Shown one piece after another: positions 8,673-16,943 of a stretch of 39,979 bases of DNA; the stretch's first letter is position 1; each line of letters starts with the position of its first letter. Made by a program: the position numbers and the translations under genes. The stretch spans positions 1 through 39,979 of the forward strand of contig JAPLFO010000161.1 in NCBI GenBank assembly GCA_026390635.1. The letters are read 5' to 3'. The notes below the pieces were generated by a model. It was not told the origin of the DNA. It saw nothing but the letters and a program-made list of their open reading frames with translations, and did no database searches. This DNA comes from Ignavibacteriales bacterium. Lineage in GTDB: Bacteria > Bacteroidota > Ignavibacteria > UBA10030 > UBA8401.

Positions 8673-9649
8673 AGCGCTTCCACAATGGAGTGAATAAATT
8701 CCCGTGGAACGGACACTTCCCGGAAGATGCTCTGTATCAATGCCGCATCCACGCGATGAAAATCCTTTTCCAGCGGAGTGATAACGAGGCCGCCGATATC
8801 CACAGAGGCCGGACTGATCATCACTTTCTTGTCGCCTTCTTCAAAGAAAACATCCGGCCGGTGTTTCGCACGCGGAAATATTATCACCCGCCATGCTCCG
8901 TCGGCATACGAACAGATCACATTGATTTTCGGTTCTTCATCCACATTTTCCAGCCGCTGCATTGCGGTGATCGCTGCTGCAAGTTCTATCGACAACTCCT
9001 CGCGATGAGTGCTCTCTAAGACGAGCACTTCCCTGCCGAGCTTCGCAGCGCGGAGCATTGTGACACTTCCCATCGTTCGCAGCACTTCCCGCCGCTCCGG
9101 CTGACATACGTCGGTTTCGATCGGCATCATGTTCATCGGAGATGCTTGAAAGTGCATATGATCCGGCGCCGAGGCTCCGCATTTGGGGCCATTGTAGAAG
9201 ACCGAAAAGTGCGGCGCGAGGTCCTTCGCGAGATCAAGGAAAAGCTCGATACGGTCACGCAACGATTGCGGTGTATGTTCGGTGTTGGACAGCGTATAGT
9301 GCTCGTTAAAAATCGGGGCGGGATTACACAGCACGAGCGTCTCCGTGCCGTACAACACACCCTGCTGCTCCAATGGAAGATTTTCCCTGCAGAGAAAGCA
9401 TTTCCTCGCGGCAATGGATTTGGGATCGACTTTTGCGCTGCTGCTGACCAGACGTCCAGGATTGAACTGCATGCGGACGGAAAATCCATCGCAGGCAATC
9501 TCCCGCAGACGGATTCCTTCCAGCGACGCATAGCCGCTTGTCAATTGCGGCCAGGTTTTCTTTTGCTGCTCAAGAAGTTGAATGGAAAGAGTTGAGAGAG
9601 AAACAGCCGACGCTGCATCGTAGCGTGAGAAGAGTACCGGCTTATCCAA
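8669..9649 (-). CDS. DUF4922 protein, HIT/GalT-like predicted nucleotidyltransferase or phosphorylase
   Basis: 326 residues. It resembles the DUF4922 family, related to the HIT superfamily enzymes galactose-1-phosphate uridylyltransferase and GDP-galactose phosphorylase. The sequence shows a CFLC zinc-type knuckle (Cys84/Cys87), CNPAPIFNEHYTL (108-120) and the catalytic-type HMHFQ (His164, His166, Gln168). A cytosolic reaction moving a nucleotide to or from a sugar phosphate is the likeliest activity, but the substrate is unknown. The start is TTG at 9649, supported by AGGA seven bases upstream. The stop overlaps the SpoIID start by four bases. It appears to be the first gene of the salvage cluster. 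Confidence 0.82.
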   Translation of the reverse strand: MDKPVLFSRYDAASAVSLSTLSIQLLEQQKKTWPQLTSGYASLEGIRLREIACDGFSVRMQFNPGRLVSSSAKVDPKSIAARKCFLCRENLPLEQQGVLYGTETLVLCNPAPIFNEHYTLSNTEHTPQSLRDRIELFLDLAKDLAPHFSVFYNGPKCGASAPDHMHFQASPMNMMPIETDVCQPERREVLRTMGSVTMLRAAKLGREVLVLESTHREELSIELAAAITAMQRLENVDEEPKINVICSYADGAWRVIIFPRAKHRPDVFFEEGDKKVMISPASVDIGGLVITPLEKDFHRVDAALIQSIFREVSVPREFIHSIVEAL

Positions 9650-9713
9650 TAGTAAATCCTTTGGTGTTCATTGTAAGAGTTGCTTCATGTGCCTACTGAT
9701 ACCGAGGGTCACC

Positions 9714-9735
9714 GAGCGAGTCCCAAAGGGACGAG
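9714..9735 (+). repeat. Inverted-repeat element, copy 1 (downstream of the GNAT gene)
   Basis: A 22-nt palindromic unit whose core is GTCCC-AAA-GGGAC (9720-9732), flanked by GAGCGA and GAG. The same unit in reverse orientation, with loop GAA, is at 10346-10367. Between them lies the complete acetyltransferase gene. Confidence 0.7.
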
Positions 9736-9745
9736 CCGAGGGGCG

Positions 9746-10264
9746 TCACATGGCTTTCCTAATCTTCTCAAAGCCGATCAGATGCTGCACGGACGTTTTT
9801 CCCATCACAAACGGTTCTTCTCTCTCAAAAACGAAGCCGAGTTTTCTGTACCATGCCAGTGCATCCACATTTTGGATCATAACACCCAGCCAGATCTCGT
9901 CCAAACCCAGCGATTCAGCGCGGGATTCTGCCGCCTGCAGCAGGTGACGGCCTATTCCTTTGCCTTGATGATTCGGATGTATATAGAGTGACGAGAGATA
10001 TATCCGCCGCTCATGCTCATTATATTGCGTCCGGCCGAATCCGACAATGACTCCATCCAATTCCGCCACCGCGCAACGGACCGACTGTGAATACAACAAC
10101 TGCTCCATGTCCTGCAGTGTATAGTGCTCGTCAAAATACGCCTGCATATCTTCGATAGGAATGAATGAGCTGTATGTATCCAACCACGTGTCCCAGGTCA
10201 GTTGGCGCACTGCCGGAAGATCTTCGAGTTTCCAATCGCGTATTGTGATATCGGATGTCGGCAC
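9746..10264 (-). CDS. GNAT family N-acetyltransferase
   Basis: 172 residues with the Gcn5-related acetyltransferase fold. It opens with ITIRDWKLEDLPAVRQLT, carries the acetyl-CoA pyrophosphate loop HQGKGIGRHLL after the strand IYLSSLYIHP, and ends with the ALAWYRKLGFVFER motif. The substrate is not predictable. The start is uncertain: GTG at 10264 gives a typical family length. Longer readings up to 10372 run into a repeat-derived stretch (SLCSLCSLWQ) and are rejected. No strong ribosome binding site is seen. The gene is bracketed by an inverted pair of 22-nt palindromic elements and precedes the salvage cluster on the same strand. Confidence 0.85.
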   Translation of the reverse strand: MPTSDITIRDWKLEDLPAVRQLTWDTWLDTYSSFIPIEDMQAYFDEHYTLQDMEQLLYSQSVRCAVAELDGVIVGFGRTQYNEHERRIYLSSLYIHPNHQGKGIGRHLLQAAESRAESLGLDEIWLGVMIQNVDALAWYRKLGFVFEREEPFVMGKTSVQHLIGFEKIRKAM

Positions 10265-10302
10265 TTCAGGTATTCCGAATAATCTTCTGCAAATTGGAAG
10301 TG

Positions 10303-10340
10303 TTTTTTGCCACAGAGAACACAGAGAGCACAGAGAATGG
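10303..10340 (+). repeat. Dispersed TTTGCCACAGAG element, plus orientation
   Basis: TTTTTTGCCACAGAGAAC followed by ACAGAGAGCACAGAG. It faces an inverted partner at 10451-10482, so the pair can form a long stem around the hairpin-rich DNA at 10341-10450. It creates a spurious extension (SLCSLCSLWQ) at the front of the GNAT reading frame. Confidence 0.75.
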
Positions 10341-10345
10341 TTCGA

Positions 10346-10367
10346 CTCGTCCCTTCGGGACTCGCTC
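10346..10367 (-). repeat. Inverted-repeat element, copy 2 (upstream of the GNAT gene)
   Basis: Reverse complement of the 9714-9735 element; the only difference is in the loop (core GTCCC-TTC-GGGAC). Further hairpins follow directly: TCCCG-TTT-CGGGA (10410-10422) and GTCCGGC-GAAG-GCCGGAC (10426-10443). Confidence 0.7.
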
Positions 10368-10450
10368 ACCATGACAATATATTGTTGACGTCATCCCGAG
10401 TCCGAAGGATCCCGTTTCGGGACAAGTCCGGCGAAGGCCGGACGCGCCGA

Positions 10451-10482
10451 GGAACTCTGTGCTCTTTGTGGCAAATCTTTTT
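10451..10482 (-). repeat. Dispersed TTTGCCACAGAG element, inverted copy
   Basis: Read on the minus strand it is GATTTGCCACAAAGAGCACAGAG, the inverse of the 10303 copy. Its end touches the stop codon of the glycosyltransferase gene. Confidence 0.7.
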
Positions 10483-11951
10483 TACTTCTTCTTATTCATC
10501 GATTGCCGGGCACGGATTTCGATCGTGCGAATCTTGTCCTTGTACCAGTCATTCCGGTTGATCTTCTCAATCGGCAGTGCCGCGTCGGTATTCCCTTCCC
10601 AGCGGCGGCAAAGGTAGAGAGGTTCCATGATCCGGCCGATTTGGTACTCGCGGGAAAGACGAATGGCAACCGCATAGTCTTCGCCGTAGCTCGAATTGGG
10701 AAGTCCGATTTCGCGCAGCAGTTCCGTATTAAATGCACGAGGCGCGCCGAGACCATTGATGCGCAAGGCGTTGTTGCGGCCGTTGTCCCATGTCCATTCT
10801 TTATGATCGATAAGACCCGGGGGAATCTCTTCCAATTGCACATTCACCAATTTGTACGATCCGATCACCATCGCATAGTCGTCACTCCGGAAGAGATTGA
10901 CAATTTTCTGAAGCGTCTCCGGCCCATTGTAGATATCATCGGAATCGAGCTGGATGGCGTACTTGCCGCAGTATTCGGAGCCTACGCCTTCATTCCAGCA
11001 TCCGCCGATTGCCAGATCGTTCCGCTGCGGGATGAGATGGCGCACGCGGGAATCTTTCGCGGCGAGTTCCTGCAGAATCGACGTCGTCTCATCGGTCGAG
11101 TGATTGTCCACAATGATGACGTTGAATGGGAAATCGGTCTTTTGTGTCAACACGCTGTTAACGGCATCCGCGATTGTGCGCTCACGATTCCGTACGGGAA
11201 TGATGACGCTTGCCTCTACCGGAAAGACGGCCTTCGATTTGGGAAGCTTCTTGAATTTTGGTTTCAGATAGGCGCCAATACGTTTCAGATGGGCAGTTGC
11301 TATCACTTCCATTTCTTTCTGCAGCCCTTGATTGCGCGGATCGACATAGTCGAATATCTTTTCCCCGCTTGCGCGCAGATCCGATTCAACTTTTGTGTAC
11401 AGATATTCCTGAATATGAAAAATTTCGTGTGCGACAGAGACTTTCAGACGAAGATCGTACAAGCCGCCGAATTGGAGCTTTGGCGCTGTTCCAAATTTCT
11501 TCAGCGCATTTTTAACGGAGTGCATGGTATAGAACTGAACCCCGCCAAAATCAAAATTATCGCGGATACTGCCCACTTGGAACTCCGCCACCGGATGTTC
11601 GGAGCGAACGCCCTTCTTCAAATCATAGAAATCCGCATAGACCATTCCGGCACGAGTGTTCTCCGCCACCTGCAGCATGCGCTCCAGTGCGCGTTGCCCG
11701 AAATCAATTTCCTGCTGCTGAGTAATCAGCAGAAGGTAGTCCGACTTCACTATTTTGGGAATAGCAGCGACCGTCTTCCCGGAGATCAGGCTGTCCACTT
11801 GCCAGGAGCTGACCTTTGAGGAGGTGCTCGTAAATTCGCCCTTATTGGCGACAAAGATCTGCCGGACAAGCGGGGAGCCCGCGAGACGCTGCAGGACGGC
11901 ATCAAAGGAATCAATGGGGCTATAGGGTAGGATAACGGAAATAGATTTCAT
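10482..11951 (-). CDS. Family 2 glycosyltransferase with an extra N-terminal domain
   Basis: 489 residues. The C-terminal half is a clear GT-A fold GT2 enzyme: [13 protein letters not shown] (from about residue 248), [15 protein letters not shown], the metal-binding LDSDD (Asp336, Asp338) and the [10 protein letters not shown] acceptor-side motif. The N-terminal ~240 residues also begin like a GT2 fold ([20 protein letters not shown]) but lack an obvious DxD, so they may be a degenerate transferase domain (inference). It probably transfers a sugar to an envelope glycan or protein. The ATG at 11951 has GGAG seven bases upstream; a longer frame to 12020 has no such support. The gene ends inside an inverted repeat arm. 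Confidence 0.88.
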   Translation of the reverse strand: MKSISVILPYSPIDSFDAVLQRLAGSPLVRQIFVANKGEFTSTSSKVSSWQVDSLISGKTVAAIPKIVKSDYLLLITQQQEIDFGQRALERMLQVAENTRAGMVYADFYDLKKGVRSEHPVAEFQVGSIRDNFDFGGVQFYTMHSVKNALKKFGTAPKLQFGGLYDLRLKVSVAHEIFHIQEYLYTKVESDLRASGEKIFDYVDPRNQGLQKEMEVIATAHLKRIGAYLKPKFKKLPKSKAVFPVEASVIIPVRNRERTIADAVNSVLTQKTDFPFNVIIVDNHSTDETTSILQELAAKDSRVRHLIPQRNDLAIGGCWNEGVGSEYCGKYAIQLDSDDIYNGPETLQKIVNLFRSDDYAMVIGSYKLVNVQLEEIPPGLIDHKEWTWDNGRNNALRINGLGAPRAFNTELLREIGLPNSSYGEDYAVAIRLSREYQIGRIMEPLYLCRRWEGNTDAALPIEKINRNDWYKDKIRTIEIRARQSMNKKK

Positions 11952-12016
11952 GAATTTGCTCCAAAAGTAAGGGTTCGGAAGATGCGGCCTTAATTTAGAA
12001 ATAACTTGCTCGGGAA

Positions 12017-12180
12017 GCAATCGGAGATTGCCCCTTTATCATCAGCCTTTCGATGGAACAATGTCCGGGAAGGCCAGTTTTAAGCAATCTCTGGATACGT
12101 CGTGGTCTTCCTTTCACGAACTCAAAAATATTAGAGAAAGACCGTCCTGCGATAATGGAGAGGGGCAATTTCGAATTGCC
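12017..12180. mobile_element. MITE-like element with hairpin ends, no transposase
   Basis: About 164 bp upstream of the glycosyltransferase. Each end is a hairpin: GCAATC-GGA-GATTGC at 12017-12031 and GGCAATT-TCG-AATTGCC at 12164-12180. Adjoining these, ATTGCCCCTTTATCATC and GATAATGGAGAGGGGCAAT are inverted repeats of each other. A 70-codon frame crosses it (11995-12207, minus), but I recognise no domain. The rest of the 276-bp gap (11952-12227) shows only the AT-rich lead to the glycosyltransferase start. Confidence 0.5.
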
Positions 12181-12227
12181 TATACCGGAATGAAAAAGGT
12201 CTATCAACGAATGAACTGCCCTAATTC

Positions 12228-14765
12228 CTAAAACTCACACGAAACCCCCACCATCACTCTTCGCAGATCGTAGTAAGCACTCGGGTCGTCCAGCTCTCCA
12301 CCGATCCTCCCGTTGGAATCGATCCATCGTACGTTCTTGGTGTTGAGCAGATTCCGAATATCGGCATAGACCATAATTTTCGCCAACTCAGCCACCGTGA
12401 CCGACTTCGATAGTTTCAAATTCACAAATACCACGTCCTTCATCCGGTAGTTATTCGGGATGAAGTCCTTTGTCGAATCGGCAGCCGTGAATCCATCCCG
12501 CGTCGGGAAGTATGTGTACGGTTTGGCGGAATTGTACCAGAGCACAAGGTTTGCCTGGACGTCATACCACATTTTTCCCGCAACGTCGAGTTTGACGGAG
12601 TGCCGCTGATCCCAGCTCAGGGGAAAGCTCACCGCCTTGATCGGAAATCCCCACTGCGCTTGATTGACCGCCTGGTTTGCGACCTCGCTCATTCCTTCGG
12701 TGATCATGTATGTGTATGAAATACTTCCGGAAAGTTTATCGTCGCGTTCCCGGCTGAGGACGAACTCAATTCCGCTGGCACTGGCTTCGGCATTGTTGAC
12801 ATACGTCGCAAATCCGTAGTCGCCGGCGAACTTGCTGTCGAATGCAACGAGTGTTTTCGAATCTATTTGGTTCTTGGCATTTTTTTGGAAATAGGTGACC
12901 GATCCGACAAAGAATTCATCAATAGCATGTTTGTATCCCAATTCCCAGGCAATTGTCCGCTCGGGCTCCAGATCGGGATTCCCGGCCATCACGCTTCGCG
13001 AACCGGATTGGATCTGCGCCGGTGTAATGCCGGAATAAAGATAGTCGAATAGTGGAAATTGAAAATAATAACCGAAGTTGACGTAGAACATTCCGCTCGG
13101 ACCTGTTGGTGCGGCAAAGGCAATGCGCGGACTGAATTGTTGTTTGAATGCTGCCTTCTTCGAGCCCGTAATATGCTGGACGAACTCCGCCGGATTGGCG
13201 ATGGAAGGGATGAACTCTACTGTCGGCCGTTCAGCCCGGGGATCCATAAAATCCCATCGCAGACCGAGACTGAGAATCGAGCCGTCGCGCGAGAATTGAA
13301 TTTTGTCCTGAATGAAAGCACTTCCCATCCTGGGAAGATAGTCATATAGGTTGCTGTAGTTGAGAAGCTGAGCATTCTCCATGGTCTTGCCAAAGTATGT
13401 ACGTTGCGGCTCGAACTTGACAAGATCTGAAAAGATGTCGTACTGCGAAACTTCAAATCCGAATTTGAGAAAATGATTCTTGTCCAGCTGCGACGTATAG
13501 TCTCCCTTGAGCGAATAGACTTCTTGCTGCACTTTTGCCCACCAGTTCTTCGACCCCGCAATAACATAGCGAAGAAAGATATCGTACCGGTACGGAGTGA
13601 TGAGCATGTCGGATTTGTTTCCCTCTCCAACCTGGTTCTTCAGATAATATCTGCTCAGGCTAAGAGAAAATGATGTGCTGGAAGTAAGCGTTTTCGTGAA
13701 ACTCAATGCGGTGCGAATCGACATCCTTGACCGCTTCGGAAGGCCGTCCAGATTATAGCGCCAGCTGAATTCATAATCGAGCCAATCCCGCAGCGTGTAG
13801 ATCGCCTGCAAGCTGAGGCGTGTTGTGGAAGTGGAATAGAAATCCAGTTTCGTAATACCTGAAAATTCCTTGTTGTTGGGAGAGGGATAGAAATTCTGCA
13901 TATCCTTCCACCAGCGGGTATTACTCAGCCGGATTGTTGCTGCGGTCATGTAGAAGAGGGAGTTTCTCAATAGCGGCCCGCTGGCGGTCAATTCCAATTC
14001 GTTCAGCTGATCGGTTTGCTCCACCCACTTTGACGGGATCCAGTTGTCTTTCTCGAATCGCACATTGATTTTGTGATCATTCTGCCCCGTGCGAGTAATG
14101 ACATTGACGATGGCGGACATTGCGTTGCCGTACTCCGCGTCGAAGCCGCCGGTCATGATGGTCATGCCGCCGATGGCGCTCTTCGGCAATTCGCTCCCGA
14201 GCCCGCCGGAGATGTAATCCTGCACGGGCATCCCGTCAATAAGAAAGAGCACTTCATTCGTTTTACCGCCGCGTACGTTTCCTTCCAGGGTTACTCCAGG
14301 CTGCAGAGAAAGGACATCCAGAAAACTCGTGACCGGCAGTTTCTCCAGCTTTATTTCCCCGATAGAATATGCCGTGGACGGCTGATCTTTCTGGATGAGC
14401 GGCTTTCGTGCGGTTATCTCGACCCCCTGCATTTCGACCGTCGAGACTTCCAGCACAACATCGAGACGTGTACGCAGGTCGGCAAGTACCGCGACTCTTC
14501 TTACCGTAAGCGTTTTGTATCCGACATAACTGAACCTCAGGTCGTACGTGCCAGCCGGGATATTATTCAATTGATACAGGCCTTCAATGTCGCTGACACC
14601 ACCCATCATGGTACCGATGATCTGCACATTGACAGCCGGCAATGGCTCTTTCGTATTCTTATCGATCACCTTGCCGTCTATGATGCCAACCGTTCCTGCA
14701 ATGCCGGATTGCATGATGATAAGGCAGAGAGCGAATTGTCTCCAGATGCTGCTGTGTTTGATCAT
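12228..14765 (-). CDS. TonB-dependent outer-membrane receptor with carboxypeptidase-regulatory-like N-domain
   Basis: 845 residues. A signal peptide (FALCLIIMQSGIAG) is followed by a CarboxypepD_reg-like domain (GIIDGKVIDKNTKEPLPAVNV ... GTYDLRFSYVGYKTL, about residues 25-110). Next comes a TonB plug domain (LPVTSFLDVLSLQPGVTLEG, VLFLIDGMPVQDY, GGFDAEYGNAMSAIVNVITR) and a long beta-barrel ending in Phe (VMVGVSCEF). It should import an unknown ligand, or act as a SusC-like pore, using TonB energy. The ATG at 14765 has AGAAGG seven bases upstream. It lies 34 bp after a lipoprotein gene, so the two probably share an operon. Ends with TAG. Intact. Confidence 0.9.
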   Translation of the reverse strand: MIKHSSIWRQFALCLIIMQSGIAGTVGIIDGKVIDKNTKEPLPAVNVQIIGTMMGGVSDIEGLYQLNNIPAGTYDLRFSYVGYKTLTVRRVAVLADLRTRLDVVLEVSTVEMQGVEITARKPLIQKDQPSTAYSIGEIKLEKLPVTSFLDVLSLQPGVTLEGNVRGGKTNEVLFLIDGMPVQDYISGGLGSELPKSAIGGMTIMTGGFDAEYGNAMSAIVNVITRTGQNDHKINVRFEKDNWIPSKWVEQTDQLNELELTASGPLLRNSLFYMTAATIRLSNTRWWKDMQNFYPSPNNKEFSGITKLDFYSTSTTRLSLQAIYTLRDWLDYEFSWRYNLDGLPKRSRMSIRTALSFTKTLTSSTSFSLSLSRYYLKNQVGEGNKSDMLITPYRYDIFLRYVIAGSKNWWAKVQQEVYSLKGDYTSQLDKNHFLKFGFEVSQYDIFSDLVKFEPQRTYFGKTMENAQLLNYSNLYDYLPRMGSAFIQDKIQFSRDGSILSLGLRWDFMDPRAERPTVEFIPSIANPAEFVQHITGSKKAAFKQQFSPRIAFAAPTGPSGMFYVNFGYYFQFPLFDYLYSGITPAQIQSGSRSVMAGNPDLEPERTIAWELGYKHAIDEFFVGSVTYFQKNAKNQIDSKTLVAFDSKFAGDYGFATYVNNAEASASGIEFVLSRERDDKLSGSISYTYMITEGMSEVANQAVNQAQWGFPIKAVSFPLSWDQRHSVKLDVAGKMWYDVQANLVLWYNSAKPYTYFPTRDGFTAADSTKDFIPNNYRMKDVVFVNLKLSKSVTVAELAKIMVYADIRNLLNTKNVRWIDSNGRIGGELDDPSAYYDLRRVMVGVSCEF

Positions 14766-14799
14766 GAAGGAACCTTCTTGAGCATCCTTTGTAAGAAGA

Positions 14800-16083
14800 T
14801 CACGGAACAATATATTCCTCATTCGTGAGCAACTTATCACCATTGGTAAAACTGATGAGGATGCGATAATAGTAATAATGAGGATGTGAAACGGTCGTAT
14901 CCACGTATGAGGTGATTGATTGATCCGTAATGGTCGCAATCACCGGGCTCTGCTTCGTCAATTTGGGAATGGTATCCCTCAACACCTTATAGCTTTGGAA
15001 GCCTGCACTTGAGTTCTTCGTCCACTGGAGCACTGCTGCATTGGACGCCATGGCTATTGGATCGAGTTTTATAAGTTGATACGCGTTCAGAATAAAATCT
15101 ACCGGGACCGCACTCTTGAAAGAAGATCGAACACGATACATTCCAGGTTTTTTTCCATATGTATAGGAATTGGCTTTTATCGCCGGCACATTGAGAGTAT
15201 CAAGCCAGCCTCCTGTAATTGTTCCTCCATCGAGGGGGGTAAAATAAACCTGTGCCAGTCCTCGTTGATAGTTTCCGTATTTATCTTTTGAGTAGACAAC
15301 GAGTGCATCGACCGCAGGAGTTTCCACGAAGCCGACCTGATTATTGCCTGAATAGATCAGCATTATTGCCGGAGAGGCCGGCACGACGCTCGCAGTGATA
15401 ATGTTCGGAACCGGCGTTGTATCCGCCAGTGTAATTCTTATCTGGGTGTATGTACCCGCTATAGTGTCCATCGTCCAATAATTTATAGCAACGCCGCTGG
15501 TGTCGGTAAGGACGCTCGGCTTGTCGCAGAAGGACCTTCCTGCTATCACTGTGAAATTCACTGTCGCTTGCGGCGAAGGATTAAGAAATTGATCCCGTAC
15601 AAGTACTTTTATCGGGTATCTTTCTCCGGCGGTAAGGTCCTTGTCAATCTTTCCCACATTAAACGACGCTCCGCTAGCGGCAAGAGCTTTCAATCGAAAG
15701 TCGATCGGAGATCCTTTGATGCCCTGATACACAGCCTGCACCACAAACGAGTCAGCCTTCATCCCATAGCTGTAATAGGCCTTGGCAATTCCATCGTTGC
15801 CGGTAGGCACAATCGACTGCACGAATTTTGCATTTCCGCCAATTGCCACAAATTCGATATAGACGCCCAAAGCCGGCCGGTTGTCCGATGTGAAGACCCT
15901 TACTGCCAGCGGTGAAGATGACGGCATGCCGCAGACTCCCGATTGAAGATTGCCGGAATACAGTTCCATCCGATCCGGCAAAGCAAGGCCTGTGCCATTT
16001 GCCGTGTTTTTGTCCATGCAATGAAACGAAGTGCAAACAACCACGGCAAGTGTCACAAGAACTAATCGGTATCGGGTGTTCAT
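14800..16083 (-). CDS. Lipoprotein with Ig-like (Big_1-type) repeats and a fibronectin-III-like C-terminus
   Basis: 427 residues. The signal sequence ends at FHC (Cys22), so it is probably an envelope lipoprotein. Residues about 35-330 contain three repeats of the bacterial Ig-like group 1 pattern (for example LAVRVFTSDNRPALGVYIEF, IKVLVRDQFLNPSPQATVNF, ALVVYSKDKYGNYQRGLAQV). The last ~90 residues look fibronectin-III-like (AVLQWTKNSSAGFQSYKVLRD ... YYYYRILISF). No catalytic motif is seen; an adhesin-like or receptor-accessory role is inferred from the receptor gene 34 bp downstream. AGGA lies seven bases before the ATG. Confidence 0.8.
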   Translation of the reverse strand: MNTRYRLVLVTLAVVVCTSFHCMDKNTANGTGLALPDRMELYSGNLQSGVCGMPSSSPLAVRVFTSDNRPALGVYIEFVAIGGNAKFVQSIVPTGNDGIAKAYYSYGMKADSFVVQAVYQGIKGSPIDFRLKALAASGASFNVGKIDKDLTAGERYPIKVLVRDQFLNPSPQATVNFTVIAGRSFCDKPSVLTDTSGVAINYWTMDTIAGTYTQIRITLADTTPVPNIITASVVPASPAIMLIYSGNNQVGFVETPAVDALVVYSKDKYGNYQRGLAQVYFTPLDGGTITGGWLDTLNVPAIKANSYTYGKKPGMYRVRSSFKSAVPVDFILNAYQLIKLDPIAMASNAAVLQWTKNSSAGFQSYKVLRDTIPKLTKQSPVIATITDQSITSYVDTTVSHPHYYYYRILISFTNGDKLLTNEEYIVP

Positions 16084-16154
16084 CTCTAGTTCCTCATGAC
16101 AATAGAAGCAATCAACACACGGGGACAGCTCTAGATAAAGAGTGCGGTGAGAAT

Positions 16155-16850
16155 CTACGGGAGGCTCTGGTAAAGTTCACACGTCCGCTGTGGATCATTG
16201 ATTGTTGCGCATGTTGAGATTGTTGTAGATTTATCTCGATACGGATAGATATAGCACGATGAGAACAACATCTCCGGTGCATACATGATTCCAGTCTGCT
16301 CAAAAAGGCGTACGTGTCCGGTGACTCTATACGCCTGAGGCTTGAAAAAAAATCGATAGCCTATACCCATACTCTCTTGCCATAGGCAATCCCATTTTCT
16401 ACCGTCATTAAAGGCAGGTTGATAAAACAGATATGTGCTGTCATCCATTTTCAAATTCCAGAAAAACAATAATGTTACAGAGTCTCCGGAGGTGATCGTC
16501 AGCGTTCCTTTTGACGGGTCATATTGTCGCGCTCCGTAAAAATTTGAATTGGTCAGTTTTACGGTACGCGTGGTTGCGATTTCCCCTATCAGGAAGCGCG
16601 GAATAAGCCATTCGATTTGAATTTCCCCATCGACAGCGGCCTTTGCCTGAATAGTCTCGGAATAATTGTTCTTCAATATGAGCTTGATGGCATATGTATT
16701 GTCTGTTTTGGTATAATTATATGCCCATGACAGATTCGCGGTGAAGAGATATGTCGGGTCATTGCGGTTTGGGAGTGGCTCTTTGCACGAAATGAACAAG
16801 AGAAGGAAGAAAGGAAGCGAACGTGTGAGGAATGAGATGCGAACGTACAT
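16155..16850 (-). CDS. Hypothetical lipoprotein
   Basis: 231 residues of no recognised family. It begins with a signal peptide and lipobox (SLPFFLLLFISC, Cys22), followed by an extended, aromatic-rich sequence suggesting an all-beta fold. Two cysteines near the C-terminus (SSCYIY, STCATI) could pair. The ATG at 16850 gives the clean signal peptide; an upstream ATG at 16901 would add 17 charged residues and has no ribosome binding site. It lies 94 bp after lysC and 72 bp before the Ig-like lipoprotein, all on the minus strand, so it probably belongs with the receptor operon. Function unknown. Confidence 0.75.
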   Translation of the reverse strand: MYVRISFLTRSLPFFLLLFISCKEPLPNRNDPTYLFTANLSWAYNYTKTDNTYAIKLILKNNYSETIQAKAAVDGEIQIEWLIPRFLIGEIATTRTVKLTNSNFYGARQYDPSKGTLTITSGDSVTLLFFWNLKMDDSTYLFYQPAFNDGRKWDCLWQESMGIGYRFFFKPQAYRVTGHVRLFEQTGIMYAPEMLFSSCYIYPYRDKSTTISTCATINDPQRTCELYQSLP

Positions 16851-16943
16851 AGACGAAGTCTCTTTCTCAAATTTGTTCCGCACTGTTGAGCGATCCGCCA
16901 TAGACGAAAGCAGGCTTCTTTGCGTGCCGCATCCTGGAGGATG

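Noticed and set aside
10265-10372. Longer N-terminus of the GNAT protein
   Set aside because: The extra residues (SLCSLCSLWQ) come from the CACAGAG repeat.
10503-11819. 438-codon plus-strand open frame
   Set aside because: Antisense to the glycosyltransferase gene, no recognisable motif.
11995-12207. 70-codon minus-strand frame between the glycosyltransferase and receptor genes
   Set aside because: Spans the MITE-like element and has no known domain, so it is not called as a gene.
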